Shown: positions 45,001-57,735, counted from the stretch's first letter. The stretch: DNA of 64,000 nucleotides from Porites lobata (GCA_942486035.1 CALNXK010000037.1:2212501-2276500); one strand, 5' to 3'. The notes: a model not told the origin generated them from the letters alone. Made by a program: numbers and translations.

Positions 45001-48000
45001 AAAGTTGTTGTGCCGTGCAAATTGGTCTCAACGAACGGCCAAGAGCTAACAAAATTTGTTCTTTATTAAGGAGGTTTCGTTGCATCGAGGTTCTTTTTTA
45101 CTATACAGTGGTAAAGAAAATCACTTGTTATACCAAGGAATTCGTTACTCAGCTATATTAGAGTTTCGTTACATCGAGGTTCCACTTTAATCTTAAGAAA
45201 CCAAACAGGTCCTGAATATTGTCGGTAATCAGAAGTTATTGGCATCGTAACGCTAAGCCGTTCTTTTAGTAGCTTAACGCCCGAGATCCCTTGTCTGCTT
45301 CTGTTTCCAGTGGAACGATCTCCCAAACGCAAGGCAGCTTCTATAGATTTTTCTACAGCTAGGTTTTTCCTATCGCTCAGGGAAAAAACTTCCTAACGCA
45401 AGGAGCAAGTTGTCTGCCCAACCCTCACAGCGCCTTTTCCTCCACACGTGTTTAGAGTCGCAAACTGTGGGTCCGTTTCTGTGTTATCAAGACCTGTGGA
45501 ATTCACAGCCTTGTCAAAAATACTGCACCGATTTGAAAATCGGTACTCAGCGGCAACAAATCAATCCATCGAGCCATGTCTTTAAAATGAAAGAGGCTGG
45601 ATTTCTCTCACTGGAAAACTGCCATTTTTGTTTTTTTACATTTCCGTGAATTTCATATCGGTTATTACTATGAATAAGCAAGAAATCCAAAAAGGTGCGT
45701 TCATTTGTTCATTATTGGGAACACGAATACAAAGAGAGATGAAACTCAAGTAGATTGGTTATTCCAAGTGTCTAGATAAGACATACTGGCATCTTTTTAT
45801 CAGCGTCAGCTGGGGTATGGATACAATCGACTCAATCTTAACGGACACCTTGGCAAAACAGACACCTAGAGTTGGTCCCTTCCTTCTCCTTTTATTTGAC
45901 TCTCTACAAGACGGTCATCTCCATCTTAAGACGGACCCTTGGTGCTGGTCCCTAAGGTGTCCATCTTGGAGAGAGCTGACTTTATATCATAACACAACTG
46001 TTAAGTGTGGCGCGGTAAGGCCCGGTAGCTTTTATTTTGATGGTTAATCACCGTAAAGGAACTTTTCATCCACAAGCTACAAGTTAACGAAACAGGCTGC
46101 GGGCTGTACAGCATAGGCAGCCAAACAACAACAACAGCAGCTGAAATTTTAGCTCCGGTTAGCATTGAAACATTTTCACTTGAAAGTCTTAACAACAAAC
46201 TCAACAGTTTCGAGCCTCTATTCGCCTAGATGTTTGAGCAAGCAAACCGAGCGGCACAGGCAAAGTGATGAAACAAAAGTGATAGCCTCAGAAGTTTTCA
46301 GTAACTGTCTTTATTCATTCACGGGCTAAACAGTCACATTTCTATTTGCTTTAACGGAAAGTAAACCTGAAAATTTAACGCTTAATGGGTACTAACGTCG
46401 CCTGCCTGCATCGCCTTAAATTTCTGATGCATCCACTAGGAAATCAGCCCAGCCAAAACAAAAACAGAAGTCTCTTGTGCTTCTTCAACACCTTCACGTT
46501 TTAGGATCCGGCATCAAGTCAACGTGACCTCACACTAGTTTTTCGCGCACTCCCCTTGCTAAGTCCAGTCAGTTCAGTTTAATCAGACTGACTTTGTCAT
46601 GTACGTATCGCCAGTTTTTGAGACGTGGTTTGACTTACTAGTAAATTTTTTTTTTATATCAAAGCAACCAGGATACTGATACTACGATTTTTTCCTTAAC
46701 CAAATCTCTTGAGTAAAAATGTAGCGACGCTGTTGCAAGAAAGGCTCAGTACTTTCTCCACGGTTCCACCGAGCCAAACAAGCTACCAAACACTTTCTTG
46801 GTTGAACGCCCTTAAGGTTTAATTAGACCTCTTGCCAGCCAAACGACTCCAATAAAATCAGTCCAAAATCTACACAAGCTATCAATATCATGTAACTTTT
46901 CTTTTTCAGTTCTTGGCTATGCATTTATTGCTGGACGACAAAGCAAACTACCATTTAAGCGGAAAAATGTTCTTCCACGACGTGGGTCTTTGTGCAATAA
47001 TTCTTTTTTAACAGAGCTTTGACTACGCATTGAAGAATCAAACGGCCATAATTACATAAACGCCAGATTGCGCCTTCAAGCATTAATATATAAATCAATT
47101 CACAACCACTGACAGAAATCACTCAATTGCAAGCCTTGTGTATGTGTATAACAAAGTAAATGTATTTCTCAGTTCTTATTAATCCACTGAACCGTGCAAT
47201 ACAGCCGCTCCGATAAAAACATCGACGCAATGACGTATAGTGATTACACTGAGATAAACATGTGGTGTCTTGATTTCTAAGTAAAACTCCAAACAAGTTT
47301 TCTGATTTCTTTTAAAAAAGCGCCCTCGCAGATTTCCAAGCAAATGCACAAAAATCAAACAAACATACTTTTCAAGAAATAAGCAGTGTGCAGTTGGAGT
47401 AAGAATTAGCTTTCACTTGCGCGCGCGTAACTCCTATTCAAAAAAGCAACGCCTTAAAATGGATCTACCTTACTAAAAAGCAAGGCTGATTTGTTTTTAA
47501 AAACAAAAACAAAAGAAAGCAAGTTTTCTTTTAAGTTAAATTTCGAAGTACACTTAAACTTTCTTTTTTGGCTGTTTTAAACATAAGTTCTCTTAAATAT
47601 TTTACTTTTCTGCCAACTGTGACCGAGAAGTCGTTGATGGAAAATTAACTGGCTTACCAAACGAACATACCGTTAAAAACACGTTGATTCTGGTCTTAAC
47701 ATTTTTCGCTGTTAACCCATTTGTCAGGAGGGAACGGATATGTCGGCCTAGCAAGGATTGGAACGGTCTGTCAGTTTGTTTTTTAAGCACAACCAGGGGA
47801 AAATATACGCGTCTAGCGCCGTCGATAGGGTAGGATCAACGCATAATAGCTTGATCGGTCCGTGATTACCTGTGACGGAAGCCATTCGCTTTTGATCCTG
47901 CTACGGACGGAACAACAACGGTATACATTCTTCAATAGGAGTAGTGTCTAGTTACCTTCCTTTTTCATGCCCATCGTCAAGCATTTATTCAATCGACATC

Positions 48001-48811
48001 TCTGGCATCTGTTTCTTTGTACCTTGTCGATCGGGCAGGCACCATTTCCTTGACATCGATAGTGCAGATTTTTCCTTACGCTCCTTTTGAAGAATCCTTT
48101 GCATCCCTCACAGGCCACGATACCATAATGTTTCCCTGTTCCGCGGTCCCCACAAACTAGGCAGTCGCCCCATATTGGTTTTACAGTTGTGTTTGGTAGC
48201 CCTTCGCTACTTCTATAGAATGTTGGCGGCTTTAACTCTGAAGCGATTAACAAAACATTGAAGGCTAATTCAGTGTTATATGCAGTCGGCAATGCTTTCT
48301 TAAGGTCTTTTGAGACTTTGTTCCATAAGGTTCATTCATGAGATAAAAGCGGACATTCATTTTGAAACTTTAAGTACCTTAAATTGATGTTTAGTCTTGT
48401 AGTTAAAGTACATCGACATAGTCTTGCAAGAATCAAAGGAAATAGTATCACATCGTAGCAGCGAAGTTACAAAGAGGATTTGACGGTACTGAGATGGAAC
48501 AATACTAGAAAAGCTAACATATTAAAATTCTAAAATTCTTTCTCCTTACCGGTCATAGTTCATTCCAAGCCTGCCAACGTCAGATACAAATAAACAATCT
48601 CCAATGCCAAACTCGTCTTACTGGCGAACAAGACGAAGGAACAGTTAACGATAAGCGAGTGTGTAACGTAAATTAACAGACTGCCTCTGAGAAATGAGCC
48701 GGTTCGCCAAAGGACAAGCGAAGTTATGGCCGAAGTTTCACGTTTACACGTGTTTATGGCCTTTAGGTATAAGCTTTTACCTTTCACTGGACTGAAGCAC
48801 TCGTAGGTCAT
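39046..48811 (-). CDS. nuclear receptor, NR2 group (COUP-TF/TLX/PNR-like), 4 coding exons
   Basis: Minus-strand exons 48811-48781, 48237-47956, 41422-40754 and 39296-39046 join in frame (1233 nt, 410 aa) with GT/AG borders. Residues 36-102 form a C4-C4 zinc-finger DNA-binding domain: CLVCGDRG, P-box CEGCKGFFKRSVRKN, second finger Cys72, 78, 88, 91. The exon 2-3 junction creates MKKEAVQCER, the classic NR splice point after the DBD. A Ser/Pro-rich hinge (about 130-185, PLSPSSS, TSPRSPS) precedes the ligand-binding domain (about 203-410: IATRLLFLTVDWTRNIQAF, QLVLLQSSWSDLFMLGVSQC, LFNPDCSSLKNPKQVERLQE, YPNNPERFAKILLRLP, FFFPLIG). It is a ligand-regulated or orphan nuclear transcription factor. 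It ends about 16 residues after helix 11 with no AF-2 motif. The LBD looks COUP-TF-like, while the P-box is RXR/TLX-like. Confidence 0.88.
39561..39632 (-). repeat. tRNA-derived SINE head
   Basis: Read on the minus strand: ggcttgatagctcaatcgat carries box A (tagctcaatcgattagagc), then a cggcaccggtatcgcagagg segment, then a degenerate box B (ggaatcgaatc). It lies in intron 3 of the nuclear receptor. Flanking sequence 39450-39530 and 39700-39775 is directly repeated (atgaagaaataaatgc, cagttaaatacgcaactta), so the SINE is embedded in or bounded by a duplicated body segment. Confidence 0.65.
40085..40645. repeat. trinucleotide-rich (cat/cac/atc)n array in intron 3 of nuclear receptor
   Basis: This is a long stretch of degenerate catcatcat, caccaccacc and attatcatt runs, with a higher-order repeat of roughly 110-140 bp marked by caacatcaccatgaacg at about 40421 and 40542 and related caccatgaac or accatgaac copies. 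The open frames on both strands are low-complexity Ile/Met/Val or His/Thr strings and are not genes. Confidence 0.9.
41565..41765. repeat. MITE copy, inverted relative to 35880-36012
   Basis: It begins ggggcccgaaatcaaatatt and ends cgggactttcgagaaacgga. The first 80 bp are the reverse complement of 35896-35975. It lies at the start of intron 2 of the nuclear receptor, about 145 bp from the exon. Confidence 0.75.
44804..45190. mobile_element. MITE with aacctcgat TIRs
   Basis: The left end aaagtagatcaacctcgata and the right end tacatcgaggttccacttt are inverted copies with two or three mismatches. A second internal tgcatcgaggttc (about 45080) shows duplication of the right end. The element is about 387 bp and non-coding. 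Confidence 0.7.
45831..45985. mobile_element. MITE of the tacagtcgactc/aagacggacacc family, copy 1
   Basis: The ends are tacaatcgactc and gagagctgactttata. The interior has taacggacacc, aagacggtcatc, aagacggaccc and gtgtccatcttggagagag. It is the same family as 57842-58007. It lies in intron 2 of the nuclear receptor. Confidence 0.7.
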
Positions 48812-50159
48812 CTCACGGACGAAAACAATAGTGAGTATGGTGATTGGTTGTCCTATGGGAAATAAGCCATGCTTGGACTAATCACGGGTGCTTCCTTCAA
48901 GTCACAACTCACCAAAACACGACTCACGCGAAGTACAGGTACATCGCTGCACGTGACTTAACACGTGTTATTGTTACACGCAATTACTTTCTACATATTT
49001 TATAAAAAAGATAAACTCTTCATTATTACATAACAGCTTTATTTTTCCCCTTTACCTGTTTACATGGAACACTCTCGATGGATGCAGATTGTAAATGAAA
49101 TGCCTCTTTATGTAATTCCGGTGAACCCAAACCCAACGGGTTTCGTCATTTCCAACGCTTCGCCATGATCAGTCATGAAAAGTGGACGCTAATTTAGGGA
49201 CCTTCCGCTGTTAGTGCAGGATTTGTGCGTTCCAAAAGTGGGTCAATTTTTCACAATTTATTGAAATAATTCTAAGCTTCTCTGCCTCTACTACCTCCAT
49301 CTACGACCGTGAAATTCCTGTTGTGAGATTGATGGATGTATTGAAATCGAGAAAAAGTCACAATTCAGAAAAGGAGTAGGGGATTAAAAACAACTGAGCC
49401 CATGAACTCGAACCCGAATACTTGAAGGAAACGTATAAAAACTTTACATACCCTGGTGAAGAATGAAAATAATCGTTTGTTGATAATTTAGGGCCATGTA
49501 ATTAAGCAAAGCAGTCACCTGGGCTTGAAGTAATTTAGCACTAGTGCAATTTGTTGGTTGTAACTCTTGCGCTACACGTTAGCAAATTATCTTGTACATT
49601 TACAACCTTTCTCACAATAAAACTTTAACATTGTTTCTTTTAATCGTATTCAATATATTGTTAGTGATGACGGTCAAAGTGGAATTTATTTAAGGCCCAA
49701 GGCCGATGGTTGGCCGGGGCTGTTCTAAACGGCGATTGCCACTATGCAGTTAGTATTTCTATATTTCCGTCTTTTTACTCATCAGACATGAATAAAATGC
49801 AACCCACAACCTTTTCACGAGCACGTACATTCACTGAGAAATCTTAACCCACGTATTTCGAATTATTAGACCTTGAAATTGAAGCTCAAGCCGCAATCAT
49901 TAATCGAATTCTCCATCAAATCGAGGAAGGTAGCCGTAACGGAGGGCAAAAGGTTTTGACGCTGTTTCTGGTAGCCATGAAAGCAGAGTGGAGAGAGAGG
50001 ACCAGGCCACATAACTAACAAAGAAATGTGTTGCGAGTTTTAGTATTTGCAAAGCCAACACCTGTCATTTAACAATATACAACACAAGTTCAAATAGAGC
50101 AACATGAACTACTGAACTACAAGGAAACCTTGGTACTTTAATCTTTGGGGGAAAGGTTT
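48812..50159. other. upstream flank of the nuclear receptor, no gene seen
   Basis: This contains the presumed promoter and 5' UTR of the minus-strand receptor. A TATA-like ttttataaaaa lies near 48999-49009, but no start site can be fixed. No coding region is supported. Confidence 0.4.
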
Positions 50160-50575
50160 GTAGTTTTATACGCTATGTTCAGCGTCTATGTAAGAATTTC
50201 TGTAAAGGTGACGCCGCATATATGGTCTCAACTCGTCAGTCTGTGGATGAATAACTATACTTTCGAACGAAAGCTACCGTGCACGTCTTCTCCTTCTCTA
50301 TTTCACGCTGGTAAGTAAGGGAAATGGGTTAGTGCTCCACACGTAAGGCCCTTGATTCCCGCTCTGTACTTTACATTCAACTACATGAATGAACGACATG
50401 TTCAGCGTATTTAAGAACTGCTCTAAAGGTAACGCAGCCTCCTTCATATTTCTTTCCCAACTTTTAAGTCTGTGGATGAACTATTTCGAACGAAAGCTAT
50501 CGTACGTTCTCTATTTCTTTATTTGACACTCGTGAAACAAGAGGTCTTCCACACGTAGGCTCCATTCCCTTCGAT
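50160..50575. repeat. two-copy degenerate repeat (~230 bp)
   Basis: The blocks tctgtaaaggtgacgccgc, gtctgtggatgaa and cgaacgaaagctaccg recur about 230 bp later as gctctaaaggtaacgcagcc, gtctgtggatgaa and cgaacgaaagctatcg. The motif gtctgtggatgaa followed by gaaagct links it to the array at 51400-52000. Confidence 0.75.
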
Positions 50576-50829
50576 ATTCTACTGAGTGTTCCGTCCATCT
50601 ACATGTAATTGTAGCTCTTTCATGATACTAGGAACCTGATGTCAGCACTTACTTTCACACTAAAATTTCTAGTTTATGTCGAGTTAAAGGCAAATGCTAT
50701 CGAACGCGATTTCTTGTGTTGATGTTGAAACAATAGAGACAAAAGCGTATGTATACTGTAACTGCCAACTATCACAAAATGGACGTAGAAGTTGAGTTAA
50801 ACCAGTCATTCGGTAAAAAGGGGGCATGT

Positions 50830-51037
50830 TTAATCCTTTCACTGCCAAATGTGGCCAAAGGCAAATTTCGACCAATTTCCAAATTTAATTTCCTAAAATT
50901 TTGAGAAGCAAATAGCATCATGTGAAAGTACAGGTAGAGAGCTTTCATTTGAATGGTCCACAGACGTAGGTCCACAGGCTCAAAAGTTAGAGTCGCCTTA
51001 CAAAACTCTATCAAACATCCTGGCAGTGAAAGGGTAA
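50830..51037. mobile_element. MITE with TTAA-type ends, second copy
   Basis: It starts ttaatcctttcactgcc and ends ggcagtgaaagggtaag (the right TTAA has lost a base). Internally, gctttcatttgaatggtcca is the reverse complement of the repeated core of the 51400-52000 array. Confidence 0.7.
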
Positions 51038-51399
51038 GCGCATATAATAGTGTGTCCTTGGTAGCTTAAAAAGTAAGAGAAACCCTGACGCCGAATCAGA
51101 CCACATAACTCAAAGAAACTTCATTAGTTTTTATTAAAGCTAGCTAGCAGCCTTTTATATACCGTACATAAATAGTTCACAAAATTAATATATTATTCTT
51201 ATAAATAAATACAATATTTACAAACTATGCCATAACATACAGGTATTTACAAATAAAGTTAATACCTACGAACATTTGTATTTTAGATCTTCAGGGGAAG
51301 ATTTGGAAGTGAAACAATAATAAAAAGGCAGTTCATTGTAATATTGAGATTTGCTTATTGAGGTTCACCCTAGAGTCTTATATTACAATGTTACTCGTA

Positions 51400-52000
51400 G
51401 TTCCAAGTTTTGATTCTCTGGATAAACTATTCAAATGAAAGCTACTGAGTAGTGCTTTCCTGCGGTGCTGTTTGCTATTCTGTACAAGGTGGTTCTAGCG
51501 TTTGAGTCAGTTCTGTGGATGAAACCCTAAAGTGTTAATATTCAAATGGAAAGCTTCTGAGCCATGCTCTCTAATGTGGCCTCGAACTTTTGAGTCTGAA
51601 TAAAACCCTTGAGTATGTTACTATTAAAACTGAAAGCTAAAGAGCAGGACTCTCCAGTGTTACCAATTTGTATTCTGTACACAGAGTGCCTCCGTGGCTG
51701 AAACCCAAACGTGTAACCCTTCAGATGAAAGCTATGGAGTAGTACTTTCACCTAGTAGCTTCATGCTGCATGGATTGCACAAGATGATTCTAGCTTAGGT
51801 CGGCGGATAATTTACTCAAATGTGGCCAGTCAGGAGAGAAGCTACTGCATGAGCTGTTTTGCCATGTCTTTAGCTGTTGATTACACTGTGCAAAGTGATT
51901 CCACTGTTAAACTGTAGAAGAAATCTTTACCTGAAACCACTCGACTGCCAGCTACGGAGCAGTACTTTGTCAATCTCATATTTTTTTCGATGCATCACTT
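51400..52000. repeat. degenerate tandem array (~90-130-bp units, about 6 copies)
   Basis: Each unit has the order ctgtggatgaaaccc, attcaaatgaaagct, then gagtagtgctttc, with copies near 51420, 51520, 51595, 51690, 51800 and 51915. It has no coding capacity. The core matches the interior of the TTAA-ended MITE at 50830-51037. Confidence 0.8.
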
Positions 52001-55000
52001 CAATGTAAATCAGTGATCAGCTTTTACTTCTGTGTTGAATAAAGTACATTCATTCTTTGTTTCTGGTTTGGGCAAACATAGCAACTTAAGGGAAGCATGA
52101 ACTTTATGATAAACATGGCCCACTTCAATTTATCTGTTCTTTGCAATACTAGGATACTTGCTCGGCGAGATATCATTAAAAAGGTTTGGCATTCTGCGGA
52201 AAAATGTCTATCCCTTTTTCAGACGAAGCGTCATTTTTGTGATAATACACGTTTCAGGGACTAGGAACACATCTTTTTTTAATTAATCGACTGACTTAAA
52301 TAATGTACGTATCATCTCGTTAAGCAACCCCTCCCCCACAACCAATCTAGTAGTACCAAGTTTGGAACTGGAACTGTTTTACTGTTCTATGAAGAAAGAG
52401 CTAAAGAAATGGCTTCTAACTGAATAGAATAATACGGAGTTTTTAAGGTTCCAGAAGGCTAATGTTTTTAATTTTAAACATGCTACAACCAATTACTCTG
52501 AAACGCTTTGCAATATATCTTAGTGCCCTTAACTTCTAAGTGATCAAAGTGTTCAGCGTAAATCATATTGATACAACTGAATTTACAGATAGTCTAATCT
52601 TAACTAACTCACCTAGCTATATAGGCTGTTTATAAATTTCTTTATTTTGTCACCCCAAACCCAAGGACCTCGGTTAACTTTTCAGTGGAGCTTGCTGCAA
52701 ACCAGACAATCATTGGAAAGTTCGTTATTTGGGTTGTCACGCAATGACTGCATTGCCAGACCGCATAATAAATAAACGGAAGAGGAAATCTTGAAAGCGG
52801 ACGCTTGGGATTTCAGCTGTTGTGGATACTATCTCTTATGCCCTTGAACGATGTGCGGAAATCTTGACACTACGGGTTCCTGAGAAAGAAATAAAACGAA
52901 CAACTCTTACACTTGACAAAACAGACATCAACCACACAAAGCGTCTCAGGGAAGAGACGAGAAGGAAGATAATTCATCCCAACGGCTGGGGCATGACAGA
53001 AACTCGAAGGCGATTATATTTATTAATTTACCGAGAAGTCTAGAGTTAACCCCTGATCATCCCAAAAATCAATCCATCCCCTACTGGAATTAAGCACCAC
53101 GAAAAAGTGTTAAAAGCCCCTCCGCATAAAACACCGGTACGTACGTACCAATCAGTCAATCGTTCCCAATTAAATGCGGTACAACTCACCCGTGTCGAAG
53201 AAGTTGTTCGGTAAGCAAACGTGGACTTGTTCCCATGGGCCTGTCAATGAGAGAAATTAAATGTACAAGCTAGGGGGCTACTTAATTTTTCCTATCCTTA
53301 ATTTGCAGAACAGACCACCCAGTATTCCAAATGCCTTCTGACATTCGACTGATGTAACACACGTGTTTGGCAGGCCAGCCTGGAAGGGCGACACGTTTGA
53401 ATATAACAGCGCTACGTAAAAACATTGGTAAAAGCCCTAGCTCATATACATAGTTATGCCGAAGCACTCGTAAATGAACTATATTGACAGAACAGACATA
53501 CAATATTCAGAAAGAAAACATGCATGTACACTTTCAACGCTAACTGAACTTTGACCTCCCACAACGCTATGCCACTCAGGTTGTAAGAACGGTGATTATT
53601 TTCAACAAAAGTTGATTCACCTTCTATCTTAAAACAGAAGTTAAAAAAAAATTGTTGAATGATCATGTTAAAAAAGTTTAAGAAAGACTCACGATTTTTT
53701 CAGGAGTACTTGACTGCTCGACTCTCTGACGACGTCAGAGGTTGAAGTGTGCAAGATGACGGTGCATTTCTGAACTTTCCGGAAATTTACTACATTCTTG
53801 CTCTCAAAATGTTGTTTCCTCCCACGTATTTTGAGTATTCTTGTCGTTAACACCTTTATTTATGTCAGGAGTGTGTATGTTAATGTATGTGTTCGCCTTT
53901 GTGTTTTTATGCGTTTTCCGATCTCATATTGTGCGTTTTCCGAGCTAATATTGTAATGCTAATATTGTAATCTTGCAATACTGTTTGAAAGTCTGAACCG
54001 TTCAAGGTCTGCTTTTTTTTTTGAAAGATCGTCGAGATCAAGCGCTCACCGTCACTGGCAGCAATTCGTTGTAACTGGTTTTAAATGTACCGAGGAGGAG
54101 GGGGTCGGGATTTATAGTGAGCGGAGAGGGAAAGGAGGCTTGTAAAAAAGAAGGTCTCTCTATTTTCTCGCCCCATCTCAAACCGTCCCCCACCCCCTAA
54201 GTAGATTTAGGTAGTCATCTTCCAGCTAGACTAGGTGAAGATGGTCGCCTGTAGCGCTGTTCTCGACAATCTTTCGGAAAAATAGGGGAATGTCAACAGT
54301 CTATTGAAGATCTGACTGTCTGTTTCTATTAACCTTTAGTTATATCAGGTGACCATTCCCCTCTGTTGTTATTAATTCTAGTTAGGTCTATACAAGAAGA
54401 TTTGGAAAGGTTTCCTAATGGATACCTTCTGGTTTTGAGCCTGGTTTGTTAACCATGATGACTGCATGTTGATAGCTGGCGTCTTAAGCCTTTCTGGAGT
54501 CTCAATCTAAGATATAAAGACAATAAAGACGTTTGAAGACTTCCATAGAAGACTGGTCTATGTTGCCGCCATAAAAAGATGGTTTCTCGTTCGTATAGCC
54601 CTCAGTGGCGTAGCTGCCTTTAAGCCAAGCTCGTGTAATCACTTGTTAACAGGGCCTGAACTGATTGCACCTAATAATACAGCCACCAATGCCATGTCTT
54701 TCACGGTTATGGTCGATCATGCAAAAATTGGCACATAACTCACTACGAAAAACTGTCGCTGAAGGCCATCTTGAATTGGTTTTCAAGCAGATACGTCCGT
54801 CCGTCTTAGCCAGCTCACGTGACAGTCCCTGGCCCCTGCCCCCCTCTTTAAACCCCGCCAACAGAAAAAGAAGATGCAAATCCTCGATGAAGTTTGTCTG
54901 ACAACGGAAGTTTCATGTACACAAATTATTTCAGTCCTATCTAAGATTTTCACGCCAAAAATAACAGCCCTTATACCATCGCTTGTCAACATGGGCCCCA

Positions 55001-55305
55001 ACCGAGTACAGTTGTTTTGGCTTCTTCCATCAACCGGAGCTTGTATTATACATTTTTATTACACGAAGTCGAAGATTGTAAAAAAACATTAACACGGCTT
55101 AGCTATATTACATATAAGACGCGACCTACGTGCACCGCTGTATAATATACACGGATGCTTTCTGATTTGCAAACGGAGACTGTTTTCCCTCTTTCGAACC
55201 CCAAAGTGCTCTCTACACACCTAAAACATATTAAACGCTAAAACAGCCGAGCTCATGCACTAAATCTGTAAATCAAAGGGTATACAAGCACTAGCAAGGT
55301 GAGCA
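52001..55305. other. intergenic, no convincing gene
   Basis: Short frames at 52822-53043 (+), 53282-53503 (-) and 54665-55092 (+) lack conserved motifs or splice support. The stretch is AT-rich with occasional gtacgtac and poly-purine runs. No RNA gene was recognised. Confidence 0.5.
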
Positions 55306-55757
55306 TACAGTCGCACCTCCATGTGCTACCACCTCTTGTTAGCGACCACCTCCCATAAGCGACTACCTATCAAAAACACCAACGTTTTCGCAGTCAAATC
55401 ATAACAGTTGGAACCTTCATATAAACGACCACCTCTCGAAAACGACAGCGACCACTTTTTGGATGACGATTTTGGAATTTTTTATTGTTTTCATCCTTCT
55501 GTAAGCATCCGCTTGATTCACCGTTCGATTTTTTTTGTTTGATGTATGAACTACACTACTAAGAGTCTGCGAAAGAAGTGTTAGTGACGACATGAAACTA
55601 CACGTACCGTTAATTATAAATTGCATGCAACGAATTTTCTTGTAAAATGTAGATATGTTTGGACCTCTTCTATGAAGGGACCCCTGTGGGTCGATTCTCG
55701 TAAGCGACCACTAAATCATCGCATTTTCGGTGGTCTCTTGCGGGAGGTTTGAATGTA
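55306..55757. mobile_element. MITE of the tacagtcg-acctcc / cgaccacc family, copy 1
   Basis: The left end tacagtcgcacctccatg and right end cgggaggtttgaatgta are degenerate inverted repeats. Multiple gcgaccacctcc motifs lie near the left end and cgtaagcgaccac near the right. It is the same family as 61650-62249, with the same interior (aactacac, attgcatgcaa). Confidence 0.85.
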
Positions 55758-57491
55758 CTAACAATCTCAGTCGTTAGAGCGTGTCATATGAGGTACATAT
55801 CAGTGTTACGTGTGACGGTTTAACAACTAGCGAATTTAGTAAACCGAATCGTAGTCAACAGTAACCACCATCAACTGGCGTGATACAACTCACTTTGACT
55901 CTGAATTAACCTTTTAAGCCCCGATATCCACATATAAATTCTCCATACTGATCTTCATACATTTCTTTAAAAAAATAGTTGAGAGAGTTTAATAACAGAT
56001 CAAAGCATTTTTTCTTTAGTGATCATTTCATTAACTCTCATAATCATTTCTCTTGGCAACATATGGATATTGTTAGAAAATTGATGTTGGTCACTATCGG
56101 GACTTAAAAGGTTAAAATGGCTTAGGGCAAGCCGTAACGCTGACCATGTTCGTACAACTTCAGACAAAAAAATTTTCAAGGACTACTGATTCAAGGATTT
56201 TTTGAGGACAAATTACAGTTCTTACGGAAATATTATATTTAATAATGTTTACTTAATAAATCGGCGTTCTTTAATCCCCTTTGATCACCCTATTGGCTAA
56301 AACACGTCATGGAGTCATTCACGATTTTCACTTCTTAGCCCATCGTTGATCACATTGTTTTATACCACTTTCCGCAAAAAGACTTTGCAAAATGACTGGG
56401 TATGACTTGCAATTGCATCTGAGGTACAGAAATAGCATTTGAAATAAAGAAACAGAAACAAAATATTGTTCATGCACAAAAATGTTTTACGTTACCCGTG
56501 ATTTTTACAGCTTTCTGCACCGAGGATGAGCCAAATTTTCCTCGGAAAAATAATATAATTTTACAGAAAAAGGTGTCTGGCGTAGACAAGATCTAATAAA
56601 GAAATCAAGTACTTTTCAAGGACCTAAACTGAATTCAATTTATATCTGCTGAAGATGGGCTGTACTGCCCTTTGCAGATCAGACATTTAGAAGGACTTTT
56701 CAAGACGACTAGTAAGATTCAAGACCTTTTCAAGATTTTACGAGTCATGCTGACCCTTTAGCACCCTGTGTGAGATATACGCTTTTTACCCAAAAGTTTT
56801 ATTTACCATTCCAACATAACAAGATCGGAAGTAGCTAAAACTGCCCGTTTAACCTACTTGAAAATGGAAGTCCTTCACACAGAGGAAGAGCCATGTAAAA
56901 ACTAACCCCCTTTGCCCGGAAATTCCTAAAAGAAAGGAAGTATTCTTTATTTTGCAGTTTATAAACAACATCAGGATATAACCACACTATGTAAAACCAT
57001 GGTTCATCAACGAGAAAATCGAGGCCTGGGCCCTTTACATGAGACGTGAAAAGATATGGCTGATACACTTAGTGTGGATATTCATTTGTCTTGATGGTAG
57101 CGTCAATCCTGCAAAATTGTAAATCGGAAGCACTTTGACTCTTTCCTATAAATCAGGAAACCGTAACGAGCCACTTTACGCGAAACATGCATCCCCTGAG
57201 CATTAGATTCTAACCTACCCTATTAACAATACATAAACCGCACAATAAATGCAATTTTCAACAAACTTTTCTCTGTACAATTTAACAACCAATGAATCCA
57301 AATTTTCATTTAGTACCCTTAACTTGTATGGTTTACCCTATAGTCCCAGGAAGCCTATAGTTTATAAGCCCCCGGCTTCTCCTTGCCTTTACCACATTTG
57401 ATCTTGTAAATAATTTAGTTGGAATATTGTATATTATCTTTAATGTATTTCTGTATACTGTTGTTGTATTTCTGGTTAATGGCAAAATAAA
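55758..57491. other. intergenic, no gene seen
   Basis: No supported gene was found. A block near 56140-56230 (caaggactactgattcaagg) resembles 56610-56720 (tttcaaggac, ttcaagacg) as loose repeats. The frame at 56835-57068 (-) has no recognised features. Confidence 0.5.
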
Positions 57492-57735
57492 ATGAATGAA
57501 TGAATGAATGAACCCTTTAACCCGGAAGTGCTCGCTCCACTCTCTTTTTTACCTAAAATACTAGCAGGAGGTATTCTGCGCAGTTTAGACCACTCTATAA
57601 ACCGGAGGTGCAAAGTTCTATCTGCTCAATTGAGCTCTCAACCACCCTATAAACCGGAAATCCCCCGCACAGTTTTACCCACCCCACAAACCGGAAATAT
57701 TCCAGTGTAGAATTAAACTCACCCTATAAACAGGA
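57492..57735. repeat. (ATGA)n followed by ~50-bp tandem units
   Basis: A short (atga)n run at 57492-57513 leads into about five degenerate units with the core ccctataaaccggaa plus gtgctc or tcc, spaced 40-65 bp apart. It is not coding. Confidence 0.8.

Larger units (their letters stand above)
41423..47955 (-). other. intron 2 of the nuclear receptor (~6.5 kb)
   Basis: No exon-like frame with splice sites is seen here. The DBD exon joins the LBD exon in phase without one. It contains MITE copies at 41565-41765, 44804-45190 and 45831-45985. The rest shows no recognised structure. Confidence 0.7.

Noticed and set aside
48560..48811. Reading the 83-codon minus-strand ORF as a full coding exon
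   Set aside because: Only its first 31 nt precede a gtaaaag donor whose phase joins the DNA-binding exon exactly. The rest is intron.
52822..53043. 73-codon plus-strand ORF with charged composition
   Set aside because: No motif, no splice-site context and no partner exon were found nearby.
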